Below are positions 1 through 7,222 of a stretch of DNA of 64,000 bases, in pieces. How positions within the stretch are numbered: the first letter of the stretch is position 1; each line of letters opens with the position of its first letter. Made by a program: the position numbers and the translations under genes. Source of the stretch: Ornithinimicrobium avium (GTDB taxonomy: Bacteria; Actinomycetota; Actinomycetes; Actinomycetales; Dermatophilaceae); the NCBI RefSeq assembly GCF_003351765.1, contig NZ_CP031229.1:1364001-1428000 (forward strand), read 5' to 3'. The notes beneath the pieces were generated by a model. It searched no databases. It was given only the letters and a program-made list of their open reading frames with translations, and was not told the origin of the DNA.

Positions 1-206
1 GTCGCGCTCCAGGCCGTTGTGCTTCTGCACGGCCCACACCGCCTGCTGCGTCAGCTCGCCGAAGTCGCCGTCCGCCGCCCGCACCAGTAGCCCAGCCCGG
101 CCATCCGTCGCTGCAGGGCGATCACGTCGGACCCCCGGCACCCTCGGTAGAGCTCCCTCGCCGACGCCGAGCGGCGCGCGACCTCCATACCCTGGACATC
201 ACCCAT
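1..206 (-). pseudogene. Peptidoglycan-binding-domain protein, 5' part, frameshifted
   Basis: Reading leftward from an ATG at 206, which follows a good ribosome site (GGGAGCAGGAG), about 40 codons end in ALQRRMAGLGYW. This is typical of a PGBD-1 peptidoglycan-binding domain. The natural continuation (AADGDFGELTQQAVWAVQK) is present but in another frame, so a single-base loss lies near positions 84-87. An in-frame stop lies just upstream of the ATG, so the start is fixed, and no signal peptide is visible. The gene leaves the window at the left edge. Either it is a pseudogene or the assembly has a one-base error there. The product would bind cell-wall glycan, but nothing shows which enzyme domain followed. 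Confidence 0.6.
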
Positions 207-383
207 GTCTCCTGCTCCCTGTCGCTCCGCCCGACCCCCTGGGCCGGGTCACGGGGACGAACCCCGTCCCTGGAGGACGCCCCTGAGAAGAGGAGCACCT
301 TGCCACCGGCCAGATACCGGAACCCGGTCCCCGGGACGCGGGCGCGACGGCATACCGGGCCCTCCCCGGACGTTGCCGCAGAC

Positions 384-1418
384 ATGCCCATCCCCACCCG
401 TCGCGTGCCCCTGTCCGTCCTCGACCTCGCGCCCCGCTCGCAGGGCATGACGCCGCAGCAGGCGCTGCAGGAGTCGACGAGGCTGGCCCAGGAGGTGGAC
501 CGGCTGGGCTACCACCGCTACTGGATGGCCGAGCACCACGGCTCGGAGACCTTCATGTCCTCGGCGACCGCGCTGCTCCTGGGACACATGGCGCACCACA
601 CCGACCGCATCCGTCTGGGCGCCGGCGGCGTCATGCTGCCCAACCACTCCCCGCTCATGGTCGCCGAGTACTACGGCACCCTCGCCACCCTCCACGGCGA
701 CCGCTTCGACCTCGGGCTCGGCCGGGCGCCCGGCACCGATCCGATGACCGCCGCCGCGCTCGCCAGGTCGAGCGGGCAGCTCCAGGACTTCGCCTCCGAG
801 GTGGCCGCGCTGCGCGACTACCTGGGCGACACGCCGAGCCTGCCGCACGGCCGCGGCGTCGTGCGTGCCCTCCCCGGGGAGGGCACGCACGTGCCGTTGT
901 GGATGCTCGGCTCCTCCACGGGCGGGGCCCAGGTCGCGGCCGCGCTCGGGCTGCCGTTCAGCTTCGCCTCGCACTTCGCGCCGGACCAGATCCGCGAGGC
1001 GCTGCTGGTCTACCGCGACCGGTTCCGCGCCGACGCGCAGACCGCGCAGGTGGACCGGCCCACCGTGATGGCCGGCGTCAACGTGCTGGTCGCACCCACC
1101 CAGGAGGAGGCCGACCACCTGTTCACCACCGCCCAGCTGATGGCGATCCGCATCCGCAGCGGGCAGCCCGGGCCGCTCGACCCGCCGGTGGAGTCGCTGG
1201 CCGACGCCGTCCCCGAGCAGCTGCTCGCCCTGGCCGGCGCGCACCAGGCCGTCCGGGCGGTCGGCCCGCCGGAGCTGGTCGCCGAGCGGCTCGAGGAGTT
1301 CGCCGCCGAGCACGAGCTCGACGAACTGATCCTGACGACCTACGCCTACGACCCCGAGCTGCGCCGCCGCTCCTTCCGGCTGCTGGCGCAGGCCTGGGGG
1401 ATGACCGCGGGCGGCTGA
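384..1418 (+). CDS. Luciferase-like flavin monooxygenase (LLM class)
   Basis: The 344-residue protein matches the group-1 luciferase-like oxidoreductases. These are cytosolic TIM-barrel enzymes that use reduced FMN (or F420 in some relatives) and oxygen. The conserved start PLSVLDLAP lies at residues 9-17 and the signature YHRYWMAEHH at 43-52. A Gly/Asp-rich segment (FDLGLGRAPG) marks the flavin region. The ATG at 384 begins the family-conserved region. A TTG at 300 has a better ribosome site (AGAAGAGGAG) and would add 28 residues without family character, so the start is uncertain. The next gene follows 38 bases later on the same strand. The substrate cannot be told from sequence. Confidence 0.85.
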   Translation: MPIPTRRVPLSVLDLAPRSQGMTPQQALQESTRLAQEVDRLGYHRYWMAEHHGSETFMSSATALLLGHMAHHTDRIRLGAGGVMLPNHSPLMVAEYYGTLATLHGDRFDLGLGRAPGTDPMTAAALARSSGQLQDFASEVAALRDYLGDTPSLPHGRGVVRALPGEGTHVPLWMLGSSTGGAQVAAALGLPFSFASHFAPDQIREALLVYRDRFRADAQTAQVDRPTVMAGVNVLVAPTQEEADHLFTTAQLMAIRIRSGQPGPLDPPVESLADAVPEQLLALAGAHQAVRAVGPPELVAERLEEFAAEHELDELILTTYAYDPELRRRSFRLLAQAWGMTAGG

Positions 1419-1456
1419 GGACAACCTCCGTCCGCGTCGGCTGCCATGCTGTCCTC

Positions 1457-2782
1457 ATGGTCGATCCGCCGAAGAGCCTGACCGCCCGCGAGCTGCAGCA
1501 GTCGGAGGGCGCAGACGACTGGAGGGTCCTGGGCACGGGCGCTGCCGCCTGGTTCCTCACGGACTCGCACGCGCGGGGCGCCACCCTCGCCGGGCGCGTG
1601 CTCGAGCTCGCCGACCGGACCGTGACCCCGCTCGACCTGGACGTGCGCGCGCGAGGGGTGCGTGTCCGCATACCCCTCACCCCCGAGGACGACGGGTGGA
1701 CGACGGACCACCTGGCCACCGCCCGGGAGGTCTCCGCGCTGGCGGCCGAGCTGGGGCTGGCGGCCGACCCGGCCGGGCTCCAGGACGTCCAGCTGACCTT
1801 CGACGTGCTCGACCAGGCCGCGGTGAGCCCGTTCTGGGAGACGGTGCTGGGCTACGCGAGGGTCGGTGACGAGGACCTGGTGGACCCGGCACGGCGCCAC
1901 CCGCCGATCTGGTTCCAGGACCTGGGCACCGAGGGTCCGCGACCGCTGCGCAACCGGCTGCACCTCGACGCCGTCACCCCGCGCCCGGTGGCCGAGGCCG
2001 TCCTGGCCACGGTGCAGGCTCGCGGCGCGCGGGTGGTGCCGCACGGCTTCTACGCCACCGTCGCCGACGCCGAGGGCAACGAGGTGGACCTGCTGGAGCT
2101 GGAGGACTGGCCGGAGCAGCCCTGGCAGGCGCCCGGGACCGAGGACTGGCGGCTGGTCTTCGCGGCCCTCGCCTGCTACCCCACCACCGCCGCCGGCGAG
2201 GCGGCCGGGCTCGTCACCGCCGCCGCCGCGCTCGCCGACGACGCCGGCCTGCCGCTCAACGTCGACGTACGACCAGGGCTGGTCACGGTCGCCACCGCCA
2301 AGGACGCCTGGGAGACCGACGGGCGGTATGAGGCGCTCGCGGCCCGGGTGCAGCTGGCCGCCCGGGGCCTGGGTCTGGTCTCCGACCCCGCCCTCGCCCG
2401 GTTCGTCCAGGTCGGCATCGACGCGGTGGACGTGCCGGCCGCGCGGGCGTTCTGGCGGGCGGCCCTGGGCTACGAGCAGGACCCGCGCACCGGGGTGACC
2501 GATCTCGTCGACCCGCGCCAGCTCAACACGACCGTCTTCCTCCAGGACCTGGACGTCTCGGAGACGGCGCGGCGCGCCCAGCGCAACCGGATCCACGTCG
2601 ACGTCTTCCTGCCCGACGACCTCCTGCACGAACGGCTCGAGGCGGCGTTGGCCGCCGGCGGCACGGTCGTGCACGACGCCGGGCCGATCTGGTGGACGGT
2701 GGCCGACCCCGAGGGCAACGAGGTCGACCTCACGACGGCCGCGGGCCGCGAGGAGCACTGGCGGCAGGCACACCCCGGATGA
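1457..2782 (+). CDS. Tandem pterin-dehydratase-like / VOC (glyoxalase-like) protein
   Basis: The 441-residue protein is built from two copies of the same pair of domains. Residues about 10-100 resemble a pterin-4a-carbinolamine dehydratase fold, followed by a glyoxalase-like VOC domain at about 108-215. A second dehydratase-like stretch starting DWRLVF (about 229-305) is followed by a second VOC domain at about 315-425. Both VOC halves share a PEGNEVDL/AEGNEVDL end and a QRNRIHVDV/RNRLHLDAV core. VOC domains usually bind metal and act on or sequester small ligands. The dehydratase-like halves lack an obvious catalytic His cluster, so a binding role is possible. Function is unassigned. Confidence 0.75.
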   Translation: MVDPPKSLTARELQQSEGADDWRVLGTGAAAWFLTDSHARGATLAGRVLELADRTVTPLDLDVRARGVRVRIPLTPEDDGWTTDHLATAREVSALAAELGLAADPAGLQDVQLTFDVLDQAAVSPFWETVLGYARVGDEDLVDPARRHPPIWFQDLGTEGPRPLRNRLHLDAVTPRPVAEAVLATVQARGARVVPHGFYATVADAEGNEVDLLELEDWPEQPWQAPGTEDWRLVFAALACYPTTAAGEAAGLVTAAAALADDAGLPLNVDVRPGLVTVATAKDAWETDGRYEALAARVQLAARGLGLVSDPALARFVQVGIDAVDVPAARAFWRAALGYEQDPRTGVTDLVDPRQLNTTVFLQDLDVSETARRAQRNRIHVDVFLPDDLLHERLEAALAAGGTVVHDAGPIWWTVADPEGNEVDLTTAAGREEHWRQAHPG

Positions 2783-2844
2783 TCCTGGGCTCCTTGCGGT
2801 TGCGACGTGGACGACCTGCCCGGCAGCGGCGCCCGGTGGCCAGC

Positions 2845-4101
2845 TCACCCCGGTCGGGGCCCGACCGTCTCGGCCACGGCGGTGCGCGGCGCCGACCGCA
2901 GCGTCCACGGCCGGTCGTCCCGCCAGGTCGAGGCCCTCGAGCCGTCGCCCGGGTAGACCTCCACGAGGTCCGCGTCCACCCATACCTGGCTTCCGGCAGT
3001 CAGCTCGACCTCGCCCAGCTCCGGGTGCGCGAGGACGGCTGCCGAGGCACCGACGGTGACCACGATTGCTCCGCGGAGCACCTTCTCCGCCTCCTCCACC
3101 GGGCTCGGCGCCCCGCCGCAGAGCACGGCCGCGGCGCCCTGGTCGAGGACGAGCACGGGCCGCCCCTCGTGCAGGACCAGCCGTCGCGGCAGCGTCATGC
3201 AGCCCGCCCGGTCCCGCACCGCTGGGTCCTGCGCGTCCTCCCTCGCCCAGCCCATCACCCACGGCGCAGCCTGCCCGTCGAGCGCCGCCTGGGGAGCGTA
3301 GAAGCAGTTGCCCCCGTCGAGCAGGTCGACGCGCTCCGGCACGAACCGCGGCTGCCCGTCCTCCTCGACCAGGTCGCCGACGCAGGCCACGACCGACCCG
3401 AGGACGCCGCGGTCGTGCAGGGACAGGAGCAGCACCCATCGGTCCTCGACCGGCACCAGCTGCGGGCACTCCCACACGTCCGCGGGACCGGCGGCGGCCA
3501 GCACGCCCTCGTGCCCCCGCAACCACACACCGAGGTAGTCCCACCGCGACGGCGAGCCCACGTCATGCAGGAGGATCGCCGGCTCGCCGCCGGGCAGACC
3601 GGCGCCCTGGATCGCCAGGCGACGACCGCGGTGCTCGAGGACGAACGGGTCGCGCATCACCTCCACCTCCGGCGGCGTGCGCGCCACCACGCGCGGCGCT
3701 GACCAGGTGAGCAGGTCCTCGCTGCCCTCCCGGACGCAGACGGTGCTGTGCGGCGCCTCGTCGGCGATGCCCGAGTAGGCGACCGCCGGCTTCTCCCCCG
3801 GCAGCCAGCAGCCCGACCAGCAGCCGAACGCGTCGGGGCCCCCTGGCGTCGGGCCGAAGGCGACCGGGTGCAGGTCCCAGCGCGCGAGGTCCCCGCTGCT
3901 GGCGTGGCCCCACGCGATCGCGTCGTGGACCGGCCCTGCGGGGTTGTGCTGGAAGAAGACGTGCCACCGCCCGGCGCGCCGCACCATGCCGTTGGGGTCG
4001 TTGAGCCAGCCCCGCTCGGGGGCCAGGTGGTATGTCGTGCCGCTCACCGCTGCAGCATCCCCGCCGCGCCGGTGCACGGTCAAGGACAGCTGCCGCGGCA
4101 C
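2845..4101 (-). CDS. Glycoside hydrolase family 32 beta-fructosidase
   Basis: The protein hydrolyses terminal fructose from sucrose or fructans, or sucrose phosphate. All three GH32 signatures are present: WLNDPNG at residues 32-38 with the nucleophile Asp35, RDP at 150-152, and the acid/base ECP at 211-213. No signal peptide or membrane segment is visible, so it is probably cytosolic. At 418 residues it is slightly short for the family, with a reduced C-terminal beta-sandwich. The annotated GTG has no clear ribosome site; a GTG nearer the first signature is also possible. It is divergent from the PLP enzyme at 4134, and no sugar transporter is adjacent. Confidence 0.88.
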   Translation of the reverse strand: MPRQLSLTVHRRGGDAAAVSGTTYHLAPERGWLNDPNGMVRRAGRWHVFFQHNPAGPVHDAIAWGHASSGDLARWDLHPVAFGPTPGGPDAFGCWSGCWLPGEKPAVAYSGIADEAPHSTVCVREGSEDLLTWSAPRVVARTPPEVEVMRDPFVLEHRGRRLAIQGAGLPGGEPAILLHDVGSPSRWDYLGVWLRGHEGVLAAAGPADVWECPQLVPVEDRWVLLLSLHDRGVLGSVVACVGDLVEEDGQPRFVPERVDLLDGGNCFYAPQAALDGQAAPWVMGWAREDAQDPAVRDRAGCMTLPRRLVLHEGRPVLVLDQGAAAVLCGGAPSPVEEAEKVLRGAIVVTVGASAAVLAHPELGEVELTAGSQVWVDADLVEVYPGDGSRASTWRDDRPWTLRSAPRTAVAETVGPRPG

Positions 4102-4133
4102 CGCTAGCGTGGGACCAGGAAGGAGGTGCGCAG

Positions 4134-5186
4134 GTGGCTGGAGCGGTGCGCGAGATCTACGGCGAGGAGTTCGAGGGGGCCAGGGGGTTCCTCAACTCGG
4201 CGACCTACGGGCTGCCGTCCCGGCGCCAGCTGGGCGTCCTCCGGGAGCGGCTGGCCCGCTGGGAGTCCGGCGAGATGTCGGGTGCGGAGTTCGACGAGCC
4301 GGTGGCGGCCTCGAGGGCCGCCTTCGCCAGCCTGGCCGGGGTCCCCGTCGCGACGGTGGCGATGGGCGGCAGCGTCTCCGCGCTCGTGGGCCTGGTTGCG
4401 GCGTCCGTGCCGGACGGCGCACGGGTCGCGACGCTGCCCGGCGAGTTCACCAGCGTCACGGCACCCTTCACCACCCAGGCGGCGCGCGGCGTCTCGGTCA
4501 CCACGCTGGCGCCGGGCGACCTGGAGGCGAGGGCCGGCGAGTTCGACGTCGTCGCCGCCAGCCTCGTGCAGTCGGCCGACGGCCGGGTCCTGGACACCGG
4601 CCGGCTCCGCTCGGCGGTCCGCGACCGGGACACCCTCGTGCTGCTGGACGTCACGCAGGCGATGGGGTGGATGGACCTCGACGTGGCCTGGGCCGACGCC
4701 GTGGTCGGCGGCAGCTACAAGTGGTTGCTCGCGCCCCGTGGGGCGGCCTGGATGGCGCTCAGCGGGGCGCTGGCCGGGCAGACCGTGCCGCATGCGGCGG
4801 GCTGGTACTCCGGCCCGGACCCCTGGTCGCAGATCTACACCTTCCCCGCCCTGCTGGCGCCGGACGCCCGGCGGTTCGACACCTCGCCGGCGTGGTTCAC
4901 CGTGCTCGGCGCCGCGGTCTCGATGCCGTGGCTGGCGGGGCTGGAGATGGCCGCGGTGGAGCAGCACTGCGTGGGACTGGCCAACCAGGTCCGGGCGGCG
5001 GCGGGGATGGAGCCGTCGAACTCCTCGATCGTCGCCCTCCACGCCCCCGGCCTGGCCGACCGGCTGGCCGGGCACGGCGTCCGTGCCGCGGTCCGGGCGG
5101 GCTCGGTGCGGGTGAGCTTCCACCTCTACACCACGCAGGAGGACGCGGACGCGCTCGTCGAGGTCCTGGACCGCCTCGCCGACTAG
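4134..5186 (+). CDS. Aminotransferase class V-fold PLP enzyme
   Basis: The 350-residue protein has the class V (NifS/kynureninase-like) fold. An N-terminal FLNSATYGLPS is followed by a small helical segment, the aspartate of LLDVTQAMGWMDLD that contacts the PLP ring, and the Schiff-base lysine Lys196 in GGSYKWLL. Such enzymes work on amino acids as desulfurases, kynureninases or epimerases. No active-site cysteine loop marks this one as a desulfurase. The GTG at 4134 is chosen because the strong ribosome site AGGAAGGAGGT lies about seven bases upstream. The CPBP-like gene begins 9 bases after the stop, so the two are probably cotranscribed. The substrate is unknown. Confidence 0.85.
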   Translation: MAGAVREIYGEEFEGARGFLNSATYGLPSRRQLGVLRERLARWESGEMSGAEFDEPVAASRAAFASLAGVPVATVAMGGSVSALVGLVAASVPDGARVATLPGEFTSVTAPFTTQAARGVSVTTLAPGDLEARAGEFDVVAASLVQSADGRVLDTGRLRSAVRDRDTLVLLDVTQAMGWMDLDVAWADAVVGGSYKWLLAPRGAAWMALSGALAGQTVPHAAGWYSGPDPWSQIYTFPALLAPDARRFDTSPAWFTVLGAAVSMPWLAGLEMAAVEQHCVGLANQVRAAAGMEPSNSSIVALHAPGLADRLAGHGVRAAVRAGSVRVSFHLYTTQEDADALVEVLDRLAD

Positions 5187-5195
5187 GCTCTCCGC

Positions 5196-6035
5196 GTGCC
5201 CCTGCCCGTCTCCGAGCCGAAGGCTCCGCCCGAGCAGACCGTCCCCCGGCCGACCGTGGCACGCGTGCTGCCGGCCGTCGGGGTGTCGGTGTCCGCCTTC
5301 CTGGTCTTCGGTCTCCAGGCGCGGTGGCAGGGTCTGGTGCTGCTGGTGCTCAGCGTGGTCGCCGCGCGCCTGGTGGCCAGGGCCCTGTGCCGCGACCTGC
5401 TGCTGGTCGGCCTGGGGATCGCGGTCGTCTCGACGACCTCGGTGGAGGCCGACATCAGCTGGCCGATGTTCTTCCGGCTCGGGTTCGTGCTGGCCGCGGC
5501 GGTGGCGGTGCCGGTCGCGGTGGACCGGCTGGTCTACCGGCGCCGCGCGATCCGCTTCCCGTGGGTGGCTGGAGACCGCTGGAGCCGCCTGCAGTGGGGT
5601 TACGTCGTGGCCGTGCCGGTGCTGGGCTGGCTGATCCTGCCGGTCTACTTCATCCGCTCCGGCGCCTACCAGAACTGGCCCGCGATCGGCACGGCCAGCG
5701 AGTACGGCCGCTTCTTCGTCGGCGTCAACGCGGTCGGGCTGTGGGACGAGCTGTTCTTCATCTGCGTGTGCTTCGTGCTGCTGCGGCGGCACTTCCCGGT
5801 CTGGCTGGCCAACCTGCTCCAGGCGACGATCTTCGTGTCGTTCCTGTGGGAGCTGGGCTACCGGGAGTGGGGCCCGCTGCTCACCGTCCCCTTCGCGCTG
5901 CTGCAGGGCTGGATCTTCACCCGCACCCGCTCGCTGGGGTATGTCGTGCTCATCCACCTGCTCTTCGACGCGATCGTCTTCCTCGCGATCGTCCACGCGC
6001 ACGACCCCGCGGCCTTCCCGATCTTCCTCTACTGA
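5196..6035 (+). CDS. CPBP-family (type II CAAX protease-like) membrane protein, degenerate active site
   Basis: The 279-residue protein has about seven or eight hydrophobic segments and resembles the CPBP/Abi intramembrane metalloprotease family. The usual first motif EExxxR is replaced by DELFF in WDELFFICVCF. The expected FxxxH of motif two is absent in the following helix. The last motif survives only as HLLFD, with Asp in place of Asn. Catalysis is therefore doubtful, and a scaffold or immunity-like role is possible. The gene follows the PLP enzyme by 9 bases. A strong hairpin at 6061-6103 ends the operon. Confidence 0.7.
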   Translation: MPLPVSEPKAPPEQTVPRPTVARVLPAVGVSVSAFLVFGLQARWQGLVLLVLSVVAARLVARALCRDLLLVGLGIAVVSTTSVEADISWPMFFRLGFVLAAAVAVPVAVDRLVYRRRAIRFPWVAGDRWSRLQWGYVVAVPVLGWLILPVYFIRSGAYQNWPAIGTASEYGRFFVGVNAVGLWDELFFICVCFVLLRRHFPVWLANLLQATIFVSFLWELGYREWGPLLTVPFALLQGWIFTRTRSLGYVVLIHLLFDAIVFLAIVHAHDPAAFPIFLY

Positions 6036-6060
6036 CCGACCACGCTGTCGCCGCTGACCG

Positions 6061-6103
6061 CGTGGTGGATCGGTGTCGCCCACGACGACACCGATCCACC
6101 ACG
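6061..6103. terminator. 18-bp perfect stem between convergent genes
   Basis: Positions 6061-6078 and 6086-6103 are perfect inverted repeats separated by a seven-base loop. The hairpin lies between convergent genes ending at 6035 and 6140. There is no T-run, as is usual for terminators in very GC-rich actinobacteria. It should work in both directions. Confidence 0.75.
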
Positions 6104-6139
6104 GCCCATGCTGTCCCGGTCGACGCGGACCGCTCGCGC

Positions 6140-6826
6140 TCAGCCTGCCTCGGCCGGCGTGACGACGGGGGCCCGCTCGTCGTCCAGCCGGACGACGAGG
6201 GTGGTGCCGGGACGTGCCTCCTGCACCATGCGCAGCCGCGCCAGCGCCGGGTGCGCCTCCAGGACCTTGGCCGCGTTGGCCAGCGAGCGCAGGGACGCGT
6301 TCTCGGCGCGCGCCGCCTCCAGCCGCGCCATGCCCCGCGCCTTGGCCGTGGCCAGCTCGACCGCGGCAGCCCGCACCTCGGGCGGGAGGATCACGTCCTT
6401 GACGACGACCTCGCGCACGACGAGGCCGACCGGGCGGGCGGCGGCGTCGGCGGCCGCGGTGAGCTCGGTGACCGGCAGCGAGGCGCCGCGCCGCGTCAGC
6501 TCCTCCACGGTGAGCCCGCCGAGCGCCTCGCGCAGCGCGACCTGGGTGGCCAGGTAGACCAGCGCGTGCGGGTCGAAGGCCACCTCGTGGAAGGCCCGCG
6601 CGTCTCCGACCGCCAGGCGGACCGCGGAGGTCACGCGGACGGACAGGCCGTCGGCGGTGAGGATCTCCTGCGGGGCGACCGCCAGCAGCTGCTCACGCAG
6701 GTCGACCGCCACGTGCGTGGCGCGCAGCGGCACCGGGTGGCGGCCGGGCTCGAGGGCGCGGGCGAACTCCCCGCGGCGGTACTCCAGGGCGGTGGTGGAG
6801 GGGTGGACGAGAAGGTGTCGGAGCAT
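6140..6826 (-). CDS. SPFH/band-7 domain protein (slipin-like, no membrane anchor)
   Basis: The 228-residue protein matches the SPFH (stomatin/prohibitin/flotillin) domain, with a beta-rich first half (HVAVDLREQLLAV, LSVRVTSAVRLAVGD) and the characteristic VVREVVVKDVILPPEV. An Ala/Glu-rich helix follows at residues about 170-205 and probably forms the coiled coil that drives oligomerisation. The N-terminal transmembrane hairpin normally found in slipins is missing, so it may act at the inner face of the membrane through a partner. Its role is inferred only from the fold. The gene is preceded by GGAGG-type bases (6830-6845) and ends opposite the CPBP gene. Confidence 0.75.
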   Translation of the reverse strand: MLRHLLVHPSTTALEYRRGEFARALEPGRHPVPLRATHVAVDLREQLLAVAPQEILTADGLSVRVTSAVRLAVGDARAFHEVAFDPHALVYLATQVALREALGGLTVEELTRRGASLPVTELTAAADAAARPVGLVVREVVVKDVILPPEVRAAAVELATAKARGMARLEAARAENASLRSLANAAKVLEAHPALARLRMVQEARPGTTLVVRLDDERAPVVTPAEAG

Positions 6827-7222
6827 GGTCGGTGCCTCCTTCCGGGGGCGGTCTTGGTGCGGTGGTGCAGGCTGCGGGTTCTGCAGGCTGCGGGTCGCCG
6901 GACGGTACCCGGGACCGACGCCCGTGGCTTCGCCGACCGGTCCGCGGGCCGGGCGGGGCCACGTCCTGTCAGGGAGTGGTCGCAGGGCCCAGCCTGCGGA
7001 GATCTCCGGTCGGCGCCGCCGGTAGGGAGTCGAACCCGTGCGCTGGAAGGCGCTTGCCAGATCGTGGAGTCCACGTCCTGTACGCGACCGGTGGCCAGGT
7101 GCGGGACAACGGTGCCGGGACGTGGTGCCGGCCGCGGCCGCGTGCCTCCGGGCGTCGGACCATGATGGCTCAGCGGCGGCTGGAGCGCCACGGGTTTTCC
7201 GCCAGGCCCTCCCGGGCGCCGG
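6827..7222. other. 396-base intergenic region without a recognisable gene
   Basis: No coding frame here looks real on either strand. The stretch near 6869-6900 holds a short direct repeat (GCAGGCTGCGGGT twice). At about 7019-7090 the minus strand has a T-loop-like GGGTTCGACTCCC, but no cloverleaf can be folded around it. The promoter of the SPFH gene should lie near 6830-6900. Confidence 0.5.

Noticed and set aside
2853..2869. Palindrome CGGTCGGGGCCCGACCG near the end of the GH32 gene
   Set aside because: It lies in coding sequence; loop length would be one base. It could help end transcription of the convergent genes, but support is too weak to list.
7019..7095. tRNA-like GGGTTCGACTCCC on the minus strand
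   Set aside because: Only three base pairs can form around the loop. No acceptor arm, D-arm or CCA end can be folded, so it is not reported as a tRNA gene.
3944..7165. Very long open frame on the plus strand overlapping several genes
   Set aside because: It covers the aminotransferase, CPBP and SPFH genes in other frames, with low-complexity Gly/Ala/Arg composition. It is a shadow of high GC content.
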